Origin: Limihaloglobus sulfuriphilus
Lineage (GTDB): Bacteria; Planctomycetota; Phycisphaerae; Sedimentisphaerales; Sedimentisphaeraceae
DNA: 64,000 nucleotides
NCBI RefSeq assembly: GCF_001999965.1
Contig: NZ_CP019646.1
Location: forward strand, 372,001 to 436,000
Reading direction: 5' to 3'
Part shown: in pieces, positions 1 through 7,213 of the stretch
Layout of the letters: the number at the start of each line of letters is the position of its first letter
Numbering within the stretch: position 1 is the stretch's first letter
The notes under the pieces: model-generated
Seen by the model: only the letters and a program-made list of their open reading frames with translations
Databases searched by the model: none
Told to the model about the DNA's origin: nothing
Program-made: the position numbers and the translations under genes

Positions 1-2
1 AT

Positions 3-311
3 TCAACCGCAGAGATCGCCCGGCGGATGCAGGAGATTACCGACATCGCAGTTACGGGTTTGGGTAATTTTGTGCGGATTGATGAGGGCCTGGAAGCGAT
101 GGTCGAAGAGGCAAAGGGCTCGCTCGTATGCCCCTGGCCGCACCCGGGAACTTACGCAAAACGTGTAACGATACTTAGAGATACAAAAAACCAGAAGTTG
201 CTCCAATGGTCAGATTTGAATATCCACATGATCGCGGAGCACGGATTTTTCGAGGGCAGGGGCTCAACGTTTAGGTTGGAACCTGATGAGCTGGCAGATG
301 TGATATTTTGA
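3..311 (+). CDS. 3' end of a gene cut by the window edge, unrecognised
   Basis: The frame is open from the first bases of the window to a TGA at 309-311, so this is the C-terminal 102 residues of a longer protein. The visible part is a mixed soluble sequence with no signal peptide, membrane span or low complexity. It contains the segment CPWPHPGTY and ends in ELADVIF. The internal ATG at 27 has no convincing ribosome site, so it is not taken as the start. I do not recognise the family. The gene points toward the convergent lpxB cluster and is separated from it by a stretch of small palindromes. Confidence 0.6.
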   Translation, partial: STAEIARRMQEITDIAVTGLGNFVRIDEGLEAMVEEAKGSLVCPWPHPGTYAKRVTILRDTKNQKLLQWSDLNIHMIAEHGFFEGRGSTFRLEPDELADVIF

Positions 312-362
312 AAGTCTGCCGTTTTGTGGGAGACTGGATAACCCTGAATGTTTTTTTTAGTC

Positions 363-434
363 CAAGTTTCAGCTTGTTCTTAGAAAACGCACTAAAGTGC
401 GAACTCTTGCGTGGTGCGGATATTCCTTATCCGC
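363..434. repeat. cluster of three mini-palindromes
   Basis: Three short inverted repeats lie between convergent genes. An imperfect CAAG/CTTG element is at 363-376. CGCACT-AA-AGTGCG, a perfect 6-bp stem with a 2-nt centre, is at 388-401. GCGGATA/TATCCGC, a perfect 7-bp stem with a 5-nt loop, is at 416-434. Similar elements recur near 5.4, 7.0, 10.5 and 23.0 kb. They could help terminate both flanking genes, but none is followed by a clear T-run. Confidence 0.6.
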
Positions 435-457
435 TAATTATTCAAACAAATTTTTAA

Positions 458-1594
458 TCAAAGCAGATCACTTACAATCATATCAGCCACAGTATCGCTT
501 GTGTTGACTGCCGCCATTGGGCGGACGATCTCCAGCAATTCATGGTTTATCTGTTTCATGTCTTCAGGTTTTTTGAGCAGGTTTTCAGCCGCGGAGATTA
601 TCGGGTCAACCGAAGTAAAATACGGCATAAACTCTGGTACAAGCTTCCTGCCGGCAAGGATGTTGACAAGCGAAAGGTGCTTTATCCTTATCAGCCATCG
701 CCCTACAATGTGCCACAAAATTCGGTTCGACTGATACATCACAACCATTGGGCAGCCCGACGCGGCGACCTGAAGCGTAGCGCTGCCGCTGGCGACAAAC
801 GCCAGGTCAGCATTTCTGCACTGCTTAAAAAGGTCACCCGTACTGAACTCGCATTCGAGCCCGTCAATGCGCGAAGCCTTGAGTTTGTCCAGTTTTTCCG
901 TGTCGCAGGCAACCGCGTGTACCGAGATGTCAGGGAAGCTGCCGCGAAGATGCTTTGCTATTGTCTGCATCGGCTGCCAGAGGTGTTCGATCTCGGCATC
1001 ACGTGAGCCGGGCAGCAGCACAATCCTTGCTTTATCGGCTGAGAAATTTCCATAATCCCGCCGCATGGAATCGACGTTGAGATCCATATCGTCAAAGAGC
1101 GGATTTCCCACAAACCGGCAGTTTATGCCGCGGCTTCGAAACCACTGCTGTTCAAACGGCAGTATGCACGCCAGCGTATCGCAGCACCGCCGGAGTTTGT
1201 GAATTCGCCATGGCGCCCATGCCCACAGCTGCGGTGCTACATAGAAGAAGGTCGGAATATCAAAGCGTTTGGCGAGTTTTGCAACGTGAAAATTAAAAGC
1301 CGGAGAATCGCATACCACGATTTTGCTTATTTCGCTGCCTCTGAAATATTCTTTTACATCCTTGAGCAGGCGGCGGTAGTAGCCGATCTGTTTGAATGCG
1401 TTGTAAATCATCGCCGCGTTTTTGACGGTGTTTGCCAGAAGCTCGCATCCCGCCTCTGCCATCCGGTCGCCGCCTATGCCGACAAACCGCAGATGCGGCT
1501 CTCTGGCCCTGAGGCTGCGTATAAGATTGGCGCAGTGGGCGTCTCCGCTGGCTTCGCCGGCACTTAGGAATATAGTGTCGTGCCGGTTACTCAT
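458..1594 (-). CDS. lpxB: lipid-A-disaccharide synthase LpxB
   Basis: LpxB is a GT19 glycosyltransferase that joins UDP-2,3-diacylglucosamine to lipid X to make the lipid A disaccharide at the inner face of the inner membrane. The 378-residue length fits the family. The N-terminal signature SAGEASGD is at residues 11-18, followed by the typical ICDSPAFNF-like and YVAPQLWAW segments and a C-terminal GSATLQVA motif. The ATG overlaps the stop of the upstream gene in ATGAGTAA, which suggests translational coupling. With the msbA-like gene at 14.3 kb and the lptF/lptG pair at 59-62 kb, it shows that this organism makes and exports lipid A or LPS. Confidence 0.95.
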   Translation of the reverse strand: MSNRHDTIFLSAGEASGDAHCANLIRSLRAREPHLRFVGIGGDRMAEAGCELLANTVKNAAMIYNAFKQIGYYRRLLKDVKEYFRGSEISKIVVCDSPAFNFHVAKLAKRFDIPTFFYVAPQLWAWAPWRIHKLRRCCDTLACILPFEQQWFRSRGINCRFVGNPLFDDMDLNVDSMRRDYGNFSADKARIVLLPGSRDAEIEHLWQPMQTIAKHLRGSFPDISVHAVACDTEKLDKLKASRIDGLECEFSTGDLFKQCRNADLAFVASGSATLQVAASGCPMVVMYQSNRILWHIVGRWLIRIKHLSLVNILAGRKLVPEFMPYFTSVDPIISAAENLLKKPEDMKQINHELLEIVRPMAAVNTSDTVADMIVSDLL

Positions 1595-3359
1595 CTTCGT
1601 ACATCGTGTCGATTTCTTCTCGCTTTATACCGGCCTTTTTGAGGTGTCTCTCCGGCACGCTCTTTAGTATCTCGCGTGCCTGCTCGGCGTATATTGAGCC
1701 GCGGAATGTATCCATAACCTCGAGGCAGTCGCTGATGCATTTGTTCGAGCTGCCCAGACGCGTCAGGCTTTTGCGGTGCATGGTCGCGCTCTGTATCAGC
1801 CGCTCGGCCATTGCCTTGTGTTCTTCTGAGAGCTCTTTGTATTCAGGTTCTTCCTTTTTCTGTTCTCCGCCGGAATAATCACCGGGGCCGGCGTTGGGGT
1901 TCATCATTCCCATCATCGGATCGGCAGCCGGACCAAAGTTCATATCCTCAGAGTAGCCTGCCTGACCGCTTTTTCTCATACGTTCTATGTCATCTGGGTT
2001 GAAACGAGCAACCTGTTGGCGCATTTCCTCGGTTTCTTCCATTGACAGGTAATTCATGCAGTCGCCCTTCAACTGGTTAAGAATCATCGGGGCGGTTACA
2101 CCGTCGGCGCGGCCTGCGTATTTTAGTTTCTTATCAGCGCTGACAATGAGCATTAGTGATTTATCAAGCGTCTTGATGACCTCGAGCTCTTTGGGCAGCT
2201 CATCTGGATTGTCTATCGTGGCAAACTGTACGGTCAGCTTATTCTCTGTCATCAGCTCCGCCAGCGCATCTTCACCGTCGGGGGCGGTATTGATAACGGC
2301 AAACGCTATCTCATCAAGGCACTGGCACGACATCTCCATCCAGTCAATCACCCGCAGGGATTGTGCAACATCAGCAGTGTCCTCAAATCCAACGCCGCCG
2401 TATTCGCCGGGCATTCCGCCCATCATCGGATCCATCATGGCCGGCATTCCCATCTCGGGCATCGGCATTGATCCCATATCGTTATAGTCCTCAGATTTTG
2501 CGGCTTCTTTTTTTCTCGCTGCATCCCCAAAAACTCTCGCCCTGTCTTCTTTTGACTGGCGGGTCTGCTGTTCGTTATTCTCTTCGTTACTGTCGCCGCT
2601 GTCTGATTCCTCTTTGGAATCTTCTTCTTCGGGTTTTGCCACTGACGGCACAAACAGAGCGCAGACATACTCAAAATTCTTGTATTCGTCGGGAATCTTG
2701 ATTTTTGACGCGATATCAGAATCAAGATATTCCACGGTAAGCTCATCGGGGTAAATCTCTAAACGCGGCTGACTCATCTCAATGGAGAGGTCGATATCGC
2801 GGTCTCTTTGCATCCGCTCTTCACGGGTTGGCCTGCGTTTATCGATAACCGGCCGGGGCTGTTTTCCTTCGAGGATCGAGAAAAGCCACTGTGAGACATA
2901 GGCATCGCCGTTTTCGGGGTTGATCTGGTATGCGCGGGCGGAATTTTTCAAAGCGTTTTCAACGTTGTCTTTTTCGCCCTTGTAGAAATCGTACCAAGCT
3001 GAGAGCAGGTAATAATCGCTGATTTGAGAATCGTCGAAAAATTTCATGCCGCGGCGGGATTCTCTGATCTGCTCCCACCAGATCTCGAGGTCTTTATCGC
3101 TGAACCGGCGGTGATTGTTGACCGCGGAGATGACCGTTTCGAGAAAACGCCTGTTCTGCTCGGCGTATTCGTTGGCGGCGTCCTTCATCTTTTCGAGCCT
3201 GTCCTCGCGGCTCTGCATTGCGGCCTTTCGCCTGTCGCTGCTGTCGTTAGAGCCTTCCATGTCCGGCATTCCCATTCCAGGCATACCGTCAGCCGCCAGC
3301 GAGATGCCCGAAAATACGAGCAATATCGTCATAAATTTGTATATAATAGAGCTTTGCAA
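1587..3359 (-). CDS. secreted Met/Gly/Pro-rich protein of unknown function
   Basis: I prefer the TTG at 3357-3359 as start because AGAAAGG sits 7 nt upstream. An in-frame ATG at 3332 is an alternative, and the frame remains open to 3452. The TTG start gives an N-terminal signal peptide ending near ISLA-AD. Mature features are a charged helical region and three Met/Gly/Pro-rich tracts, with runs such as MPEMGMPAMM and DPMMGMMNP. There is a Lys/Glu-rich segment, and a middle part with a Cys-x-Cys pair followed by a thioredoxin-like pattern (VQFATIDNPDELP, then LIVSADKKL). Met-rich tracts often bind copper, but that is only a suggestion here. It is the first gene of a coupled pair with lpxB. Confidence 0.8.
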   Translation of the reverse strand: MQSSIIYKFMTILLVFSGISLAADGMPGMGMPDMEGSNDSSDRRKAAMQSREDRLEKMKDAANEYAEQNRRFLETVISAVNNHRRFSDKDLEIWWEQIRESRRGMKFFDDSQISDYYLLSAWYDFYKGEKDNVENALKNSARAYQINPENGDAYVSQWLFSILEGKQPRPVIDKRRPTREERMQRDRDIDLSIEMSQPRLEIYPDELTVEYLDSDIASKIKIPDEYKNFEYVCALFVPSVAKPEEEDSKEESDSGDSNEENNEQQTRQSKEDRARVFGDAARKKEAAKSEDYNDMGSMPMPEMGMPAMMDPMMGGMPGEYGGVGFEDTADVAQSLRVIDWMEMSCQCLDEIAFAVINTAPDGEDALAELMTENKLTVQFATIDNPDELPKELEVIKTLDKSLMLIVSADKKLKYAGRADGVTAPMILNQLKGDCMNYLSMEETEEMRQQVARFNPDDIERMRKSGQAGYSEDMNFGPAADPMMGMMNPNAGPGDYSGGEQKKEEPEYKELSEEHKAMAERLIQSATMHRKSLTRLGSSNKCISDCLEVMDTFRGSIYAEQAREILKSVPERHLKKAGIKREEIDTMYEDE

Positions 3360-3554
3360 TTGTTTGCCTTTCTGAATAAATATAGCAAAAGTACAATTAT
3401 CAATATTTAGCAATATTATATACACTTCGAGTGATATTTCAATAAAACACATAAAAATTGATATTGCCTTTGCGTGTTTTCAAAGTAAAATAGTTTTTCT
3501 GATTATTTGTAAATCAATGAAATTTCCGAATTTAAACTACAATAAAGAATTTAT

Positions 3555-5351
3555 ATGAAATATACGAAACCAGAAAACCTTGAAAACCGGCTTACTACTG
3601 AGCTTCTGCCGGCGGTTCGCTCGCCGGGGCGTTATATCGGCGGCGAATTCAACCAGATCGTTAAAGCGTTCAGGGCAGATGATCTGCATTTTGGACTCTG
3701 CTTTCCGGATATCTACGAAATCGGGATGAGCAATACCGCCGTCTCGATCATTTACGACCTTGTAAACACGCTGGATTACGCATCGTGTGAGCGGATATTC
3801 TGCCCGTGGACAGACGCCGCGGCAGTCATGCGGGATAAATCCCTGCCGCTGCATACTCTTGAGACGAAAACCGCGGCGTGTGAGCTTGATGTTTTGGGTT
3901 TCAGCGTTACCACAGAGCTCTGCAATACGAACATACTGCTGATGCTGGAGCTGGCGGGCATTCCGCTGCTAGCCGGCGAACGCGGCGAAGAAGACCCGCT
4001 GATACTCGGCGGCGGGCAGATTGCTAACTGCTGTGAACCGCTGGCGGACTTTTTTGATATGTTCATCGTCGGTGAGGCGGAGGATGCACTGCCGGAGCTG
4101 CTTGAACGTCTGCACATGCACAAAACCGCCGCCACTCCAAGAAAAGAAATACTGCTTGATCTGGCAAAACGCTTTGAATGGCTTTATGTCCCTTCGTTGT
4201 ACGAATTTGAATACGACGGTGAGGAAATAACCGCATTTAAGCCGCTTGTTGAGGGCCTTCGCTGCCGCTTTGAAAATGCTGTTGTAAAGGATTTCGAGAA
4301 CGCGCATCTGCCGCAAAAGCCGATTGTGCCGTTTGTCCAGGCGGTGCACGAGCGGGTGAGCATCGAGGTTATGCGGAGCTGCCCGGGCAGGTGCCGCTTC
4401 TGCCAGGCAAGTTTCAGCCGCCGGCCTGTCAGGGTTCGCAGCATCGAAAAAATTGTTGAGACTGCCAAAGCCAACTACCACGCGACGGGTTTTGATACGA
4501 TATCACTGCTGAGCCTCTCGACGGCGGATTATCCCTGGCTCAATGAGCTTGTTGACAGGCTCAATGAGTACTTCACCCCGCTCAAGGTCGGCCTCTCGCT
4601 GCCCAGCCTCAAGGTTGACAAGCAGCTTGAGCTGGTGCCGAAGATGGCGGCATCGGTACGCAAGGGCGGGCTGACGATCGCGGTAGAGGCGGCAAGCGAA
4701 AAACTCCGCCGCGTGATAAACAAACCGATCACCGACGAGAATCTTTTTAAAGCGATAGACCAGGCATACCAGAACGGCTACCAGCGTGTCAAGCTGTACT
4801 TCATGGCGGGTTTCCCCGGTGAGACCGAGGACGATATCCGCCGGATTGCCGACCTGTCAAATGATGTGGCGCAGCGTCGGCGCAGATTCGCCAAGGGAGC
4901 CGCAGAGGTTAGTGCCGCGGTAAGCTGGCTGATACCCAAGCCGCATACGCCGCTGGGGTGGATGGGTCAGAAGCCGGCCCAATATTTCGAAAACGTTAAA
5001 AAAATCATTCTCGACCGCAAATACGAGCTCAATGCCCGCAGCGTGCGGTTCAAGTTCCACGAGATCGAGGGCAGTTTGCTTGAGACTGTCATGGCCCGCG
5101 GCGACAGGCGGCTGGGCGGCGTGATTTTAAACGCTTACAAAGGGGGGGCGTGTTTTGATTTGTGGCGTGAGAATTTCGATTTCCAGCTGTGGAAGAATGC
5201 TTTCAGTGATGCGGGTATTGACCTGTACAAGCTCGCGCAGAAGCAGTACGGCGAAGATGATATTTTGCCCTGGCAGCACCTCGGCGGGCCGGAGAGGGAC
5301 TATCTGCTCAAGCACTACCGCGCCGCTCTCGAAGAAGCGAACGAATCGTAA
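3555..5351 (+). CDS. B12-binding-type radical SAM protein (TIGR03960-like)
   Basis: This is a radical SAM enzyme of the family with an N-terminal cobalamin-binding-like region and a central iron-sulfur domain. The cluster ligands are C276, C280 and C283 in CPGRCRFC. The N-terminal half carries HFGLCFPDIYEIGMSN and the LGGGQ and GEAED segments typical of this family. The C-terminal half contains the barrel strand SLPSLKVD. The 598-residue length matches the stand-alone version, with no C-terminal tRNA-modification-like extension. The substrate is not known to me. The ATG at 3555 has only a weak upstream ribosome site, and the gene is divergent from the lpxB pair. Confidence 0.85.
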   Translation: MKYTKPENLENRLTTELLPAVRSPGRYIGGEFNQIVKAFRADDLHFGLCFPDIYEIGMSNTAVSIIYDLVNTLDYASCERIFCPWTDAAAVMRDKSLPLHTLETKTAACELDVLGFSVTTELCNTNILLMLELAGIPLLAGERGEEDPLILGGGQIANCCEPLADFFDMFIVGEAEDALPELLERLHMHKTAATPRKEILLDLAKRFEWLYVPSLYEFEYDGEEITAFKPLVEGLRCRFENAVVKDFENAHLPQKPIVPFVQAVHERVSIEVMRSCPGRCRFCQASFSRRPVRVRSIEKIVETAKANYHATGFDTISLLSLSTADYPWLNELVDRLNEYFTPLKVGLSLPSLKVDKQLELVPKMAASVRKGGLTIAVEAASEKLRRVINKPITDENLFKAIDQAYQNGYQRVKLYFMAGFPGETEDDIRRIADLSNDVAQRRRRFAKGAAEVSAAVSWLIPKPHTPLGWMGQKPAQYFENVKKIILDRKYELNARSVRFKFHEIEGSLLETVMARGDRRLGGVILNAYKGGACFDLWRENFDFQLWKNAFSDAGIDLYKLAQKQYGEDDILPWQHLGGPERDYLLKHYRAALEEANES

Positions 5352-5389
5352 TAGCAGGGCTGGGCATTCTGCTCAACATCGTTAGAGTT

Positions 5390-5540
5390 CAGGCTTTAAC
5401 CTGTTCTAATAAGACACACTAAAGTGTTAACTCTAACTGTCATTAAAACGTAGGATAGGCTTCCAGCCTGTCACTAAAACGCAAGCCAGGCATCTCTGCT
5501 TATTTTTCAATGTCAAGCAAGATGCCTGACCTGCATTGGT
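5390..5540. repeat. intergenic mini-palindrome cluster with a 24-bp dispersed repeat
   Basis: Between two convergent genes lie CAGG-CTTTAA-CCTG (5390-5403), ACACT-AA-AGTGT (5416-5427) and a 24-bp unit at 5450-5473. That unit contains AGGCT-TCC-AGCCT and is repeated exactly at 6974-6997 and 7005-7028. It is followed by imperfect CAGGCATC/GATGCCTG-type inverted motifs around 5484-5540. I see no coding potential. Confidence 0.7.
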
Positions 5541-5549
5541 GTGAGCTGT

Positions 5550-6263
5550 TTATTGTCTTTTGCGTATTTTCGCTGCCAGCAGTCCGCCCGCCGCGAGAAT
5601 CAGCATAGAAGCCGGTTCTGGAACCGTAACGCTTAGATATGGTTTGGTCGGCCCTGAGCCGTCGTCGTAGTCAGTTTTCGGTCCGGCGATCACCATTACC
5701 CTGTTTATGTCTTGTGTTTGTGCGAATTTCGGGATGCTGAAAACCGCATAGCCGTAGCCGTTTGTGATGTCGGATTTAATCTGGTCGGTTACGTCGATAC
5801 TGTTCCAGCCGGATACAAATGTATCAGAAGCGGCGACTGCCGTATCGCCGGCGATCTGCTGTGCCGCGTCACCGGTGGGTGCGGCAGTCTGAGTTGTTAG
5901 ATGCATAAGGTTTGTCGGGCTGTCCGAGCTGTAGGATATAAGGTAAAAGTTCAACGCCGCGGACTGGATTTCCTGCCCGCTGACAGAGCTGATGTCTATC
6001 TGGAAAAACGCGTCCGCGCGATAGAAATACCTGTCGGAGCCGCCGTAGTACTGGTAGTCGTTGCGGGAGATTATATACCCGTTTGCGTCGCCGTAATTGA
6101 AACCGTCGTCGGTGTAGGTTGAGAATCCTGTTGTCCTCTGCCACCAGTAATAGCCGGCGTTTGTCTCGCCAAGTGTTATTTCAGCAGCGGAAACGGTTAA
6201 ACATTGAAATGCGAGAAACGCGGCGGCTATACAAACCGCACCTGATGATACTTTTTTCCTCAT
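5550..6263 (-). CDS. PEP-CTERM sorted extracellular protein
   Basis: This is an exported protein with an N-terminal signal peptide (KKVSSGAVCIAAAFLAF, cleavage after VSA) and a C-terminal sorting signal. The sorting signal is VPEPAS, then a hydrophobic span, then the basic tail KIRKRQ. PEP-CTERM proteins are processed by an exosortase and end up in the envelope or extracellular matrix. The 180-residue middle is beta-rich, with a repeated S-x-x-x-x-Y/F pattern resembling the DNRLRE carbohydrate-associated fold. That assignment is tentative. The ATG at 6263 is chosen because GAGAGG lies 5 nt upstream; a GTG two codons earlier overlaps that site. A good promoter lies upstream at 6326-6354. Confidence 0.85.
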   Translation of the reverse strand: MRKKVSSGAVCIAAAFLAFQCLTVSAAEITLGETNAGYYWWQRTTGFSTYTDDGFNYGDANGYIISRNDYQYYGGSDRYFYRADAFFQIDISSVSGQEIQSAALNFYLISYSSDSPTNLMHLTTQTAAPTGDAAQQIAGDTAVAASDTFVSGWNSIDVTDQIKSDITNGYGYAVFSIPKFAQTQDINRVMVIAGPKTDYDDGSGPTKPYLSVTVPEPASMLILAAGGLLAAKIRKRQ

Positions 6264-6325
6264 GGTCACCTCTCAAGTTAATTCATTGTACTTTAAAAAT
6301 ATTTTCACACTATTTCTTATTAACA

Positions 6326-6354
6326 ATTTTATTCCTGAGTTATTTAAATGTCAA
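6326..6354 (-). promoter_or_regulatory. sigma-70-type promoter for the PEP-CTERM gene
   Basis: On the minus strand TTGACA (6349-6354) is separated by 17 bp from TAAAAT (6326-6331). This places transcription start about 55 nt upstream of the ATG at 6263. The fit to consensus and spacing is good. Confidence 0.6.
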
Positions 6355-6495
6355 TCTTAATCTGTAAAAATCTTTGTGTGTGACATTTATTTGTGGTCTG
6401 CAAAAGAAAAAAAAGATTTTTTTTAAATATTTTAAAATATTTTCTACCTCTATATGTCGTTGTCTTTGTTGTCTGCACTCACTGTTTATAGAAGA

Positions 6496-6576
6496 TGCGA
6501 CCGTTTCTGTCATACCGTATTAAAACCGAATACGCCGTCGGCTGCGACCATATCTGTCATACCCCTGCGGTATAAT
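6496..6576 (+). promoter_or_regulatory. paired direct repeats and a -10-like box ahead of a small ORF
   Basis: A 21-bp unit of the form TGCGACC-4-CTGTCATACC occurs at 6496-6516 and again at 6543-6563, a 47-bp period with only three differences. A TATAAT lies at 6571-6576 just downstream, without a good -35. The arrangement would suit two binding sites of a regulator in front of the small ORF at 6625, but no protein can be named. Confidence 0.35.
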
Positions 6577-6624
6577 GCAGTCAATGAAAAACACTGATTA
6601 AAAACATGTACAGGACAGGACAGA

Positions 6625-6771
6625 ATGAGTTTAGATTTTTACAGACAGAATTACCTTACAAACACACGCCGCGGCCCCGCGCCGGCAGGGAACAAACAAA
6701 GCAAACCAACCCAGACACCTGCATTGCCCGAAAGCCCTGTTCCAATCAACACTGCCGGGCGCAAGGCCTGA
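6625..6771 (+). CDS. possible 48-residue small protein
   Basis: ATG at 6625 follows a purine-rich AGGACAGGACAGA stretch that can act as a ribosome site. It opens a 48-codon frame ending in TGA at 6769-6771. The product starts MSLDFYRQNYL and continues as a Pro/Ala/Lys-rich, probably disordered tail. It has no signal peptide or membrane span. The frame is preferred over the longer overlapping frame from 6606, which has no ribosome site. No homologue is recognised; it may be a gene remnant. Confidence 0.3.
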   Translation: MSLDFYRQNYLTNTRRGPAPAGNKQSKPTQTPALPESPVPINTAGRKA

Positions 6772-6915
6772 GTACGGGTGCACCTCTACCCGTTACAGAT
6801 GAAAGGGAACCTTAAAAGAGGAGGGTGATGAAATAAGCTGATTCTAACGGGTAGGTCGTTAGTTGTTGGTCACTCTTAGAAAGCCCCGGAGGATAACACC
6901 TTCGGGGCTGAAGTT
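6772..6915 (+). ncRNA. RNA-like region with competing stems and a terminator-like hairpin
   Basis: The segment ACGGGT (6774-6779) can pair with ACCCGT just downstream to form a hairpin. The same 3' arm, in CTACCCGTTA (about 6787-6796), is also a perfect complement of TAACGGGTAG further on (about 6845-6854). The two pairings exclude each other. A strong 11-bp hairpin follows at 6882-6909 (AGCCCCGGAGG with CCTTCGGGGCT, one wobble). This is the logic of an attenuator, but no T-run follows and no known riboswitch motif is recognised. Confidence 0.3.
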
Positions 6916-6973
6916 TGGGCGTATGGGCGTGTTTTTCGTTGACTATAAATGCCGCCGCGGATAAAATCGACAC

Positions 6974-7200
6974 GTAGGATAGGCTTCCAGCCTGTCAATA
7001 AAACGTAGGATAGGCTTCCAGCCTGTCATTAGACAATGTCAAGCAGGATGCTTGAGCTGCTTAAGTTTAGAGTACGCCGTTAGAGTTTGCCGTAAGAATC
7101 CACGCTTCAGCGTATTTATTTTCTTACTTAGCAAGCTAAAGCTTGTACTCTTACGCTTAATTTCTTATGCTTGAGCTCTTGCGAACATACTAACAAAAGA
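6974..7200. repeat. mini-palindrome array upstream of mcrB
   Basis: Two exact copies of the 24-bp unit also seen at 5450 lie at 6974-6997 and 7005-7028, 31 bp apart. After them come CAAG/CTTG-type, ACGCT-TC-AGCGT and GCAAGCT-AA-AGCTTG palindromes up to about 7145. The DNA looks non-coding and may simply be a landing area for this repeat family. Confidence 0.65.
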
Positions 7201-7213
7201 ATGAGGTAGCAGG

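Noticed and set aside
6606-6815. 69-codon open frame on the plus strand
   Set aside because: No ribosome site at its ATG, and its second half is the competing-stem RNA-like region. The overlapping 48-codon frame from 6625 has better start signals.
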